A stretch of DNA of 54,110 nt from Syntrophobacterales bacterium (GTDB taxonomy: Bacteria > Desulfobacterota > Syntrophia > Syntrophales > UBA2192). The DNA is taken from positions 1-54,110 of the forward strand of contig JAGPKU010000006.1 in assembly GCA_018053845.1 (NCBI GenBank), in the 5' to 3' direction. Below, piece after piece: positions 30,657-40,200 of this stretch; within the stretch, counting starts at the first letter, position 1, and each line of letters opens with the position of its first letter. Both the position numbers and the translations under genes were made by a program. The notes under the pieces were generated by a model. That model was given only the letters and a program-made list of their open reading frames with translations. It did no database searches and was not told where the DNA came from.

Positions 30657-32503
30657 AGAAGAACGCCAAGGTCCTCGCGGCCGTCTTTCTCATCGCGCTG
30701 ATCACCTTCTCGTCCATCACCCTGCTCGCGAAGGCGGGCCGGGCGCTGAAGGTCGATCTCACGGAGGACCGCATCTACTCGCTGACCGACGAGACGAAAA
30801 AGGTCCTGGCAGGGCTCACGCACCCGGTGCGCCTCAAGCTGTTCTATTCCCGAACGGAGGCCCTGAAGGGGTTCGACTCCCTGCGGTCCTACAGCAACTA
30901 CTTCTTCTACATCCGCGACCTGCTGCGGGAGTACGCGTCGCGCTCCCGGGGGAAGATCACCCTCGAGATCATCGACCCCCGGCGGGACTCCCGGGAGGAA
31001 CGGGAGGCCCTGCAGTACGGCCTGCGGCCGATCCCCACGGCGGGTGACGACCGGTTCTACTTCGGGCTCGTCCTCGCAACCGAGTTCGGCCAGGAGAAGG
31101 CCATCGCCCTGCTTTCGCCGGAGCGCCAGCAGCTCGCCGAGTACGACATCACCGAGATGATCCACAGCGCCACATCCAGGACGAAGAAAAAGATCGGGAT
31201 CCTCTCCACGGTCAACCTCGGCGCCGCCGCCTACCCCACAGAGACGGCACGGGCGATGGGTCTTGCGGAGAACGCCTCGAAGGCCCCGTCGGCCCTGGAG
31301 CCGCTCGCGTCGCACTACGACGTGACGACGCTCGGCCCCGACGCCGATTTCGGGAAGTTCGACGCCGTGGTGGTCGTCCACCCCCGCCATCTCCCCGAGC
31401 AGACGCTCGCGGCCCTGGACCGCTACGTCACGGGGGGCGGAAAGCTCGTCGTCTTCCAGGACCCGGCCTTCATGGCCGACCCCTCCGCCGCAGCCGCGGG
31501 GGACGCCTACACGCCCGGGCAGAACGCCTCGAACCTCAACCGCCTGCTTTCCGCCTGGGGCTGCGAGATGGCGCCCGACAGGCTCGCCGCAGACCCGGGG
31601 CTCGCCACGCGCGCAGCGGCAGGGCCCGCCACCCTGATGACGCTCAGGGGAAGGGCCATCGGCCGCGAAGACGGCCTCAACACCGGGGTGAACCAGGTCC
31701 GGGTCTTCAATGCCGGCAGCCTTCAGATCAAGCCGACCCCGGGGATTGCAGCGGCCGTCCTGCTGAAGACAGGGGAGACGGGCTTCACCGTCCGGGCCGA
31801 GAGCCCGCAGCAGCGAGCCTCCGAGGGAAACGAGGCCGTCATCCTCGGGGTTCGCCTCACCGGAAACTTCCCGAGCGCCCTGGCGGGCAATCCCGCCGCG
31901 GATGCGCCCAAGGCGGGCGCGGCGAAACAGCCGGAGGCCGGGGGCAGGACGGCCCCGGTCGTGGTCGTGTTCTCCGACGTGGACATGCTGACGGGAGCCC
32001 TGGCGACGCCGGCGGCCGCCGGCGGCAACGCCGATCTGCTCCTTGCCACCATGGAAGGCCTCACGGGCTCGGTCTCCCTGGCCGCCATCAAGGCCCGGGG
32101 CCGGATCATCCGGCCCTTCAGCGCCGTCGACCGGATGGAGGCCGACTACGAGGAGGCGACGGCGCAGGCGATCGCCGCCCTGCAGGCCGAGATCGCCGCC
32201 GGGGAAAGGGAGCTCAACGCCCTGGCCCGGAAGAGCCCGGAAGGCGAGGAATCCCTGCTCAAGGAGGAGATCCTGCGCAGCCGCAAGATGACCGAGGCGA
32301 AGGTCGCGCGCGCGAAGGAGGAGCTGGCCGCCCTGCAGCACAAGAAGCGCGCCATGGTCGAGGGCCTCTTCACGACGTGGAAGGTCGTCATCCTGCTGGC
32401 GGGACCGATTCTGGTGCTGATGATCCCGGCCGCGGCGCTCGCCGCCCGCCTGTTCGGCCGGGTCGAATGGGCCAAGAGGAAGCCATGGACACGAGGCATC
32501 TGA
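30650..32503 (+). CDS. GldG-like periplasmic ABC accessory protein
   Basis: Protein of 617 residues from ATG 30650 (GGGAG just upstream). One N-terminal membrane helix is followed by VDLTEDRIYSLTDETKKVL, the mark of the GldG/ABC-type auxiliary family. A large extracytoplasmic region, a coiled-coil stretch rich in Glu/Lys near residues 540-585, and a C-terminal helix complete it. Overlaps the DUF4340 gene by 19 bp. Acts with the ABC transporter; substrate unknown. Confidence 0.88.
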   Translation: MLKKNAKVLAAVFLIALITFSSITLLAKAGRALKVDLTEDRIYSLTDETKKVLAGLTHPVRLKLFYSRTEALKGFDSLRSYSNYFFYIRDLLREYASRSRGKITLEIIDPRRDSREEREALQYGLRPIPTAGDDRFYFGLVLATEFGQEKAIALLSPERQQLAEYDITEMIHSATSRTKKKIGILSTVNLGAAAYPTETARAMGLAENASKAPSALEPLASHYDVTTLGPDADFGKFDAVVVVHPRHLPEQTLAALDRYVTGGGKLVVFQDPAFMADPSAAAAGDAYTPGQNASNLNRLLSAWGCEMAPDRLAADPGLATRAAAGPATLMTLRGRAIGREDGLNTGVNQVRVFNAGSLQIKPTPGIAAAVLLKTGETGFTVRAESPQQRASEGNEAVILGVRLTGNFPSALAGNPAADAPKAGAAKQPEAGGRTAPVVVVFSDVDMLTGALATPAAAGGNADLLLATMEGLTGSVSLAAIKARGRIIRPFSAVDRMEADYEEATAQAIAALQAEIAAGERELNALARKSPEGEESLLKEEILRSRKMTEAKVARAKEELAALQHKKRAMVEGLFTTWKVVILLAGPILVLMIPAAALAARLFGRVEWAKRKPWTRGI

Positions 32504-33510
32504 TCATCCTCGCCGCCGTCGCCGCCGTCCTCACCGGGGCCGTGGCCCTGCTCGGCGTCATGGAGGACCGCCAGGAGGTGACCCTCAAGGAGGGCAGCTA
32601 CATCCTCCAGGGGTTCAACCCGGAGAAGGTCTACGGGATCTACCTCCAGCAGGGCGGCGAGACGCTCACCTTCAAGCGCCGCGACGAGCGGTTCTTCCTG
32701 ACGGGCAGGCACGACTACCCCGTCTCGAACGAGCAGATCAACCGGATCGTGAAGGTCATCGCCGACATCCGCTGCGCCGAGCGGGTGACCGCCGACGAGC
32801 GCAACCACGGGGCGCTGGGCGTCGCGGGTGACAGGGGGGGCCTGGTGGTGCGCTTCTTCAACGAGGCGGGCCAGAAAATGACGGGGGTCGTCATCGGCCG
32901 GGACCGGCCGGGGTTTCCGGGGTTCTATGTACGGCTCGAAGACGAGAAGCAGGTCTACCTCAGCACGGATGCGCTGCCGGCGGTGAGCACGAAACCCGTG
33001 GACTACATCCGCCGCGACCTTCCCCCGGGACGCAAGAGCGACTACGTCCGGATCGCCTGCGTGAACGGCTCGGGGGCCTTCTCCCTCGACCTGCGCGAGG
33101 GCAGGCCCGTGGTGGAGGACATCCCGAAGAAGCAGCGGCAGGACGACCGCGCCGTCGCGGAGCTTCTGAAAGCCCTGCAGCAGTTCCCCGTCCGGAACCT
33201 GCACCGCAAGGCCGATCTGGCAACTCTGACCTGGCCCGCCCGGCTGGAATTCCACCGGAAGGACGGGACCGTCTACCGCATCGAGCTTGCGGAAAAGGAC
33301 GGGCGGCACTTCGCCCGCGCCGAGGCGTTCCCCGGCGGCGGGGCGGCGAAGGAAAACGCGGCGGCGGGCGCCGCCAAGGGGCAGGATTCGCCGCAGATGC
33401 CCCTCGACACCGTGGGGGCCTTCAACCGGGACCACGGGGACTGGGTCTACGAGATCGACCCCTCGTGGATGCGCGTGGCCCGGATGACGCAGGCGGACCT
33501 GCTGGAATGA
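32485..33510 (+). CDS. DUF4340 domain protein
   Basis: Protein of 341 residues. An N-terminal membrane helix (about 5-24) anchors an extracytoplasmic beta-rich domain (KVYGIYLQQGGETLTFKRRD). An Ala/Gly-rich low-complexity loop lies near residues 285-310. DUF4340 proteins almost always follow GldG-like genes, as here. Function unknown. Confidence 0.85.
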   Translation: MDTRHLIILAAVAAVLTGAVALLGVMEDRQEVTLKEGSYILQGFNPEKVYGIYLQQGGETLTFKRRDERFFLTGRHDYPVSNEQINRIVKVIADIRCAERVTADERNHGALGVAGDRGGLVVRFFNEAGQKMTGVVIGRDRPGFPGFYVRLEDEKQVYLSTDALPAVSTKPVDYIRRDLPPGRKSDYVRIACVNGSGAFSLDLREGRPVVEDIPKKQRQDDRAVAELLKALQQFPVRNLHRKADLATLTWPARLEFHRKDGTVYRIELAEKDGRHFARAEAFPGGGAAKENAAAGAAKGQDSPQMPLDTVGAFNRDHGDWVYEIDPSWMRVARMTQADLLE

Positions 33511-33525
33511 AGAAGGTGTGAACGT

Positions 33526-33580
33526 GAGAAGGTAAGAGGTTGAGAAAGAACTCCACCTCTTACCCTCTCAATTTCTTCCC
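33526..33580. repeat. Snap-back intergenic repeat, family F copy 1
   Basis: Left arm GAGAAGGTAAGAGGTTGAGA (33526-33545), right arm CCTCTTACCCTCTCAATTTC (33556-33575). A close inverted pair between two convergent operons; the right arm encodes the last residues of the cytochrome b5 protein. It may act as a bidirectional terminator-like structure. Related words occur at 36765-36875. Confidence 0.75.
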
Positions 33581-34305
33581 TTCCCCGTGGGGAACGTCAG
33601 CTCGCCGCCGTGATACCCGATGACGCTCACGATCGGGGCCAGCGACAGGAGCATGGCGATGTAGGCCCAGTGGCCGGCCCCCGCCTCGTCCATCACGCCG
33701 GGCACGCAGAACCGCCACACAAACGCCGCCGCCGCGATCGCCAGCAGGACCCAGGAGAGCCGCATCTTGACGGTTACGGGAGCCATGGGCCTGGCCATGT
33801 AGTTGAGCCACCAGGTGAACCAGCCCGTCAGCATGGCCGGCGGCATGAACAGGATCCCGCCCGCCAGGCAGTGGAATGCCGTCACCTCGAAGGCCTTCTC
33901 CCCCGTGACCATGTAGAGGAGGTCGAAGACGGTGGCCGAGTACATGAAAACGATGGGGAAGTGGACCACCATCGGGTGGGGGTGACGGCGGAGCAGCGGG
34001 AACGCCTCGAGAAGGCGCGAAAGCCATCCCGGCAGCGCGGGCCCCTCTTCGGCGCTTTCTTTTTTCAGCGTGCCCGCCCGCCGGACCTTCTCCAGCACCT
34101 CCCTGCCGTGGGGGGCCGCGGCGATCTCCGCGGAGAGGTCCCGGCCGGCCCGGTGGCGCTTCATGTGCAGGCCGCCTTTCCAGAGCCGGCTTTCACTGAC
34201 GTCGTAGACGACGCCGTCGACGGCCACGCAGGCCGGCTTCCCGCTGCCGCCGTCGCACCCGGCGAGCGTCTCCGCGTCGTATTCCTTCCCTTCCGGTCCG
34301 GCCAA
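33568..34305 (-). CDS. Cytochrome b5-like plus DUF2231 membrane protein
   Basis: Protein of 245 residues. The N-terminal 80 residues look like a cytochrome b5-type heme/steroid-binding domain (VAVDGVVYDVSESRLWKGG, HMKRHRAGRDLS). From about residue 105 a DUF2231-type membrane part starts with RRHPHPMVVHFPIVFMYSA and has four helices. It follows cydB after 18 bp, so it belongs to the cytochrome bd operon and may handle heme or electrons there; that is inference. Confidence 0.8.
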   Translation of the reverse strand: MAGPEGKEYDAETLAGCDGGSGKPACVAVDGVVYDVSESRLWKGGLHMKRHRAGRDLSAEIAAAPHGREVLEKVRRAGTLKKESAEEGPALPGWLSRLLEAFPLLRRHPHPMVVHFPIVFMYSATVFDLLYMVTGEKAFEVTAFHCLAGGILFMPPAMLTGWFTWWLNYMARPMAPVTVKMRLSWVLLAIAAAAFVWRFCVPGVMDEAGAGHWAYIAMLLSLAPIVSVIGYHGGELTFPTGKGRN

Positions 34306-34323
34306 GAAGCTCCCTCCTCAGGA

Positions 34324-35337
34324 TCAGTGCCCCGGCTTGCCCCCCTGCCCCGCCTTGCCGCGGAACACGAGGTACTGCCAGGCATTGTAGGCGAGCATCA
34401 CGGGCAGCAGCACGGCACTGACGGCGAAGAGGAACCACAGCGAGCGCGGCGGGGCCGCCGCGTCGAAGATCGTCAGTCCGGGCGGCACGGCCGTGGGGTA
34501 CAGGGCGGCGGCGATCCCGACGACCAGGGTGAGAAAGAGCAGCACGCTCCACTGGAAGGACTTTTCCGGCTCCGCCTTCCTGAGGTTCCGCAGCAGCATG
34601 GCAAACTCGAAGAGGAAGATGGGCACCGTGAGGTAGACGTAATGGCCCTGCCTGAGCGCGAGCAGGGAGAAGCGGCCCTCCCGGTGCTGCAGGGACATCC
34701 ACAGCAGGATCACGGCGAGGCCGGCCAGGACGGCCCACGCGGCGATCGCGGCGGTCCTGAGGGCGCGCCCCCGGAGCTCCCCGTCGGCCTTCATCGCGAG
34801 GTACGTCGTGCCGAGCAGGACGAAGCCCGCGGCCCCGCCGGAGGCGACGAGGGCCGAAAAGGGGTTGAGCCAGTCTCCCCAGCCGCCGGCAAACTGCCCG
34901 TTGACCACGGGCATGCCGCTCAGCAGCCCCCCCAGGGTGAACCCCTGGGCGACGGTCGCCACGAGGCTGCCCAGCCCGAAGGCCAGGCCCCAGCGGGCCC
35001 GGTCGGGCGATTCGTCGTAGAACTCGATGGCGACACCCCGGAAGGCAAGCCCCGCCAGCATGATCATGACGGGGACGTAGAGGGCCGACATGGCGACCCC
35101 GTAGACGACGGGAAAGGCGCCGAAGAGAAGGCCGCCGAGGATGACGAGCCAGGTCTGGCTCGCGTGCCAGGTGGAGGCGATCGAGTGGATCATGACGGAC
35201 CGCTCCTCTTCCCGCCGGGCCGCGAGCGAGAAGATCCCCAGCCCCAGGTTGTAGCCGTCGGTGGCCATGTAGAGGAAAAGCAGGAGCCCCAGGGCGAGGA
35301 AGAAGTAGTCGGGCAGGTAGGTCTGCAGGGTTTCCAT
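34324..35337 (-). CDS. cydB: Cytochrome bd oxidase subunit II
   Basis: Protein of 337 residues with about nine helices. LFLYMATDGYNLGLGIFSL and STWHASQTWLVILGGLLFG are subunit II signatures. ATG 35337 is chosen because GGAGG lies 6 nt upstream; ATG 35343 would be too close. Forms the quinol oxidase with CydA. In an anaerobe it protects against oxygen and supports microaerobic respiration. Confidence 0.93.
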   Translation of the reverse strand: METLQTYLPDYFFLALGLLLFLYMATDGYNLGLGIFSLAARREEERSVMIHSIASTWHASQTWLVILGGLLFGAFPVVYGVAMSALYVPVMIMLAGLAFRGVAIEFYDESPDRARWGLAFGLGSLVATVAQGFTLGGLLSGMPVVNGQFAGGWGDWLNPFSALVASGGAAGFVLLGTTYLAMKADGELRGRALRTAAIAAWAVLAGLAVILLWMSLQHREGRFSLLALRQGHYVYLTVPIFLFEFAMLLRNLRKAEPEKSFQWSVLLFLTLVVGIAAALYPTAVPPGLTIFDAAAPPRSLWFLFAVSAVLLPVMLAYNAWQYLVFRGKAGQGGKPGH

Positions 35338-35350
35338 GGGCATCCTCCTC

Positions 35351-36715
35351 TCAGTTCCCCTGCGGGGGCTCGAGCATCGAGGGGTCGGGCCCCTGCGCCA
35401 GCACCCGAGCAACCAGGGCGACAAACGCCGCCGTCAGCAGTCCGGCAATGACGAGATAGCCCGCCAGAGAGGCGGCGACGGCCCCTGCCGGAAGGGGGGT
35501 GGCGGCCTCGCCGGTCCTCACGAGGCCGTAGACGAGCCAGGGCTGGCGGCCCACCTCGCGGGTGACCCAGCCGCCCTCCACGGCGGCCCAGGCGACCGGC
35601 CCCGCCGCGATCCACGCGTAGAGAAGCCGTTTCTCGCCGGCAAGCCGCTCGGCCGTGAGGGCCCCCTTCTTCCATCGCCACCCCGTCCAGAGCGCGAGGC
35701 CCAGGAAGGCGAAGCCGGCGAAGACCATGACCCGGAAGGGGTAGAAGGTCATGAGGATGGGGGGGTGCAGGTCCCTCGGGAAATCCTTGAGGCCCTTGAC
35801 CTCACCCGTCGGCGAGTGGGTGAGCAGGAGGCTGAGCACGTAGGGGACCTCCACGGCCCAGGCGTTTTTCTGGTTTGCCTCGTCGGGCCAGGCCGCGATG
35901 ATCCAGGCGGCCCCCTGCCCCGCGGGGTTCGTCTCCCAGTGGGCCTCCATGGCCGCAAGCTTCGTCGGCTGGAGGTTCGCCACCTCGCGGCCGTTCTCGT
36001 CGCCGACCCAGACCTGCAGCGGCGCGACGACGAGGGCGGCGATGAGGGCCGCCTGGAAGGACCGGGTGAAAAACGCGGCGTGCCGTCCGCGAAGGACGTA
36101 CCAAGCGCTGATCCCTCCGATGACGAAGAGGCTCGTCTGGAGGCAGGCGAGGTACATGTGGGCCGTGCTGATCACCATGTCGGGGTTGAAGACGGCCTCG
36201 CGAAAACTCGTGACGATGATCCTCCCCCCGTCGACGACGACCCCCGCCGGGGACTGCATCCAGGAGTTGGCCACCATGATCCAGAACACCGAGAGCGAGG
36301 AGCCGAGGACGACCATGCAGGTCGAAAAGAAATGGAGCTTCGGGGGCACCCGGTTCCAGCCGAAGAGCATGACGCCCAAAAACCCCGCCTCGAGCATGAA
36401 GGCCGAGAGGGTCTCGGTGCCGAGGATCTCGCCGAAGAAGGCGCTCCGGGCCGCGAAGGGCGCCCAGTTGTTCCCGAAGGCGAACTCCAGGGGAAGCCCC
36501 GTGACGACGCCGATGCCGAAGTTCAGCAGCAGCAGCCGGCTCCAGAATCGGGCGTGGCCGTAGTAGACGGGGTCCTTCGTCCTGAGCCAGAGGCCCTCCA
36601 TCACGGCGATGAAGAGCGCAAGACCCACGGTCAGCACCGAGAAGGAGATGTGGACCACGGCCATGGCTGCGAACTGCAGCCGGGAGAGCGTCACGGAATC
36701 GAAGAGCGTGTCCAT
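35351..36715 (-). CDS. cydA: Cytochrome bd oxidase subunit I
   Basis: Protein of 454 residues. Candidate heme ligands: the N-terminal His in AMAVVHISFS, His in ISTAHMYLA, and Met in the PFRVMVFAG region. The quinol loop is short (VGDENGREVANLQPTKLAA), as in the cyanide-insensitive/CIO-like branch. Gene order cydA-cydB-cytb5/DUF2231, all minus strand, 13-18 bp apart. Confidence 0.93.
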   Translation of the reverse strand: MDTLFDSVTLSRLQFAAMAVVHISFSVLTVGLALFIAVMEGLWLRTKDPVYYGHARFWSRLLLLNFGIGVVTGLPLEFAFGNNWAPFAARSAFFGEILGTETLSAFMLEAGFLGVMLFGWNRVPPKLHFFSTCMVVLGSSLSVFWIMVANSWMQSPAGVVVDGGRIIVTSFREAVFNPDMVISTAHMYLACLQTSLFVIGGISAWYVLRGRHAAFFTRSFQAALIAALVVAPLQVWVGDENGREVANLQPTKLAAMEAHWETNPAGQGAAWIIAAWPDEANQKNAWAVEVPYVLSLLLTHSPTGEVKGLKDFPRDLHPPILMTFYPFRVMVFAGFAFLGLALWTGWRWKKGALTAERLAGEKRLLYAWIAAGPVAWAAVEGGWVTREVGRQPWLVYGLVRTGEAATPLPAGAVAASLAGYLVIAGLLTAAFVALVARVLAQGPDPSMLEPPQGN

Positions 36716-36764
36716 CGCACCTCACCCATCAAGAAAAACCCGGTCCGGGACCGGGCGGACAAAA

Positions 36765-36875
36765 TCAAGAAGGTAAGAACGCGGGAAGTTAAGAAGGTTG
36801 GAAATGCCCACCGTTTGTGACATTCTCCTACTTTCTTGCCCTCTTCCCCTCGTACCTTCTCACCCTCTTCTTCCG
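36765..36875. repeat. Snap-back intergenic repeat, family F copy 2
   Basis: Left arm CAAGAAGGTAAGAACGCGGG and AGTTAAGAAGGTTGG; right arm CTACTTTCTTGCCCTCTTCC and CTCGTACCTTCTCACCCTC. Inverted, iterated AAGGT words, as at 33526-33580. Lies just upstream of cydA. Confidence 0.65.
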
Positions 36876-36880
36876 TTAGG

Positions 36881-37150
36881 TCACTGGATCCGGGTCACCA
36901 TCAGCGTCGCCGTGTCGAACCCCTCGACGGCGAGAAGGCGGACCTCGTAGAGCGCCCCGTCGGCGCCCTGGAACTGAACGAACTCGCCGAGGTTGAGACG
37001 TTCCACCTCGAGGTTCTTGGCCCCCACGGCGCCGATGCGGATGTGCACGAAGCTGTGTGCGACGCTGACGATGCTCACGAGCAGGGCCCCCTTGGCGGCA
37101 ACCGCCGTGGAGTACTGCTTGACCGTGATCGTCTCGCTCGGGAAGGCCAT
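36881..37150 (-). CDS. Small protein of unknown function
   Basis: Eighty-nine residues from ATG 37150 with GGAGAACG upstream. Starts MAFPSETITVKQYSTAVAAK and is predicted mostly beta strand with no membrane helix. No family recognised. It reads in the same direction as cydAB but is separated from cydA by 165 bp with a repeat, so it may be its own unit. Confidence 0.6.
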   Translation of the reverse strand: MAFPSETITVKQYSTAVAAKGALLVSIVSVAHSFVHIRIGAVGAKNLEVERLNLGEFVQFQGADGALYEVRLLAVEGFDTATLMVTRIQ

Positions 37151-37394
37151 GGTTCGTTCTCCGTGATGCCTTGCAGATCGGGCGCCGTCGGGTACGGGAA
37201 AGGGGGGCTCGGGCCCCCTGTCGAATCCTCGGCCTGCCCCGCGAAGAGTGAACCCGCAGGGCACGCGGGGCCATTTTAGCAAATCACCGCCTGATTGCCA
37301 GTTTTTTTTGAAACGGGCCCGGCCGGGCCCTTACCGCGCGAAGGTCCATGCTTTTCAAGAGGTTGGCCGTCAAAGAAAATCCTGCGCCCGCCTA

Positions 37395-37697
37395 TTGCTT
37401 TTCAACGGGGGAAACGCTATATTAGGTGCAAATGTAATACGCCGGTTTCGGTATCGCTCTTGCTCCTCTTCTTTTTCGGACTCTTCCTCTCGCGCGGTCC
37501 AAACGAATCTCGCCCCAGCCCTACCGGAGCCAGCAGGCATTCAGCCTCCCCCTCCTTGGCTGCTTGCCTTCGCGGGGGCTTTCCCTCCTCCTTTGGCCCC
37601 TTGTACGACGGTAGGGCAGGGCCTGAAAAACAGCCCGCCCGGGCATAAGCTGGCAAATGGGCAAAAAAAAGCAGGGCGCTTCGCCCTGCTTTTTCAT
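37395..37697 (+). ncRNA. Possible small RNA (promoter plus terminator, no ORF)
   Basis: TTGCTT (37395-37400), 17 bp, TATATT (37418-37423) form a good sigma-70 promoter. An intrinsic terminator ends about 270 nt downstream. No protein frame with a ribosome site lies between. I do not recognise 6S, SRP or RNase P RNA in it. Confidence 0.3.
37663..37695. terminator. Bidirectional terminator, PilZ gene side
   Basis: A-run, GCAGGGCG (37671-37678), CTT, CGCCCTGC (37682-37689), TTTTT. The A-run to the left gives a T-run on the minus strand, so it works for the PilZ gene and for any plus-strand transcript. Confidence 0.88.
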
Positions 37698-37709
37698 TCC
37701 GGTTGTCTG

Positions 37710-38081
37710 TCAGTTCATGGCTTCCCGAAACGGGGTGATCAGGTATCCCCCGTCGAAGCCGATCGCCATCCCGGAAGGCCCTGAGCGGATGACGGTCCCG
37801 TTGACCTTGATCAGCCCCCGGGGGTTGTCGCCGGCGGTGCCGGCATTGCGGACCGGCAGCAGGATGTCGAGCTTGACCTTGGTGCCCGCGGCGAGGGCCG
37901 TCTTGGTGGGGAAATAGGCGCCCCCCGCGCAGATATCCTTCGTCAGGAGTTCGAGGATCGATGCCGTGTCCGGTGAGGACAGCACCTCGATCTTGGCGGG
38001 GACCTGCAGATCGAAGCGCTCGAGCCTCCGTCGCTCGTAGACCAGATCGTAGCTGTCGGCCATACGGGTTATCTTCCTCAT
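37710..38081 (-). CDS. PilZ-domain cyclic di-GMP receptor
   Basis: Protein of 123 residues from ATG 38081. The RxxxR motif lies in ERRRLERFDLQVPAKIEV. The second motif, usually D/NxSxxG, reads DICAGG, with Cys in the Ser position, so binding should be tested. PilZ proteins bind cyclic di-GMP and change motility or secretion. Stand-alone gene with its own terminator. Confidence 0.85.
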   Translation of the reverse strand: MRKITRMADSYDLVYERRRLERFDLQVPAKIEVLSSPDTASILELLTKDICAGGAYFPTKTALAAGTKVKLDILLPVRNAGTAGDNPRGLIKVNGTVIRSGPSGMAIGFDGGYLITPFREAMN

Positions 38082-38471
38082 CGCCTCGTTTTCCTTTCCT
38101 TTCCCCGGTCGGCGCCGTGCGTGGCGGGCGGGAAAATGACAGCCCTTTGTCATCAAGATCAAACTACCGGTATTTTATTCAGAATTCGTGCCAACTCGGG
38201 AAGGGTTCAGGGTGCAGGGGACAGGGTCCAGGGGGATCCGGCGTTCGTGCGTGCAGGGGCGATCGGACACGGGCGGACGGGTCGAAATCGCCCGCAGGCG
38301 AGGCGCTGCATGACGTCGTGAAATCAGGAAGCGATGAAGAGCGATGGATCGGAACGGACGGAAAGATTCTCTTGTCCGCTCTTCCTCACTTGCGCTCTGC
38401 CCCTCTTCGCGGACAGGACGCCCGCGGGCAGAGGCAGGGCAACCGGCGGAATGCGCACTCCGTCGGCGGCA
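38082..38471. other. 390-bp gap, repeats only
   Basis: Contains a GGGTTCAGGGTGCAGGGGAC iterated word (38207-38226), a small hairpin ATGACA-gccct-TTGTCAT near 38136-38153, and the snap-back repeat at 38320-38410. No gene or clear promoter seen. Confidence 0.6.
38320..38410. repeat. Snap-back intergenic repeat, family A copy 2
   Basis: TCAGGAAGCGATGAAGAGCG (38324-38343) and TCCGCTCTTCCTCACTT (38375-38391) are identical to the two words at 300-319 and 354-370, in the same order and at similar distance, 38 kb away. Confidence 0.8.
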
Positions 38472-39992
<1,521 letters not shown>

Positions 39993-40200
39993 ACCGGCTT
40001 ACCGTCCTTCTGGACCTCGCGGGCCCCTGCACCGTGCAGCCCGGCTGGCGATCATCAGGGTTTGGACACTATTTCCCCGCCTCTTGCAGCTTCTTTGCAA
40101 GGAGTCTGCCGGATTTCCCCTTTTTACCCATTTATTTAGAGGGGATAGGAACGATCTCCCCGGAAAACCGCCCCCACTTTGTCGTCTTTCATCGAATTTT

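Larger units (their letters stand above)
37151..37709. other. 559-bp gap without a convincing protein gene
   Basis: Holds a 16-bp perfect palindrome GGGCCCGGCCGGGCCC (37315-37330), a plus-strand promoter candidate at 37395-37423 and the terminator at 37663-37695. A 79-codon minus-strand frame (37417-37656) has no ribosome site or recognisable fold and is not called. Confidence 0.6.

Noticed and set aside
29207-33510. GldA/F/G-like operon as gliding motility machinery
   Set aside because: The ATPase-permease-GldG-DUF4340 set is widespread in non-gliding bacteria, and no other gld or spr gene is seen.
37417-37656. 79-codon minus-strand frame in the 37.2-37.7 kb gap
   Set aside because: Low-complexity Lys/Arg/Pro content, no ribosome site, no recognisable fold; the gap looks non-coding.
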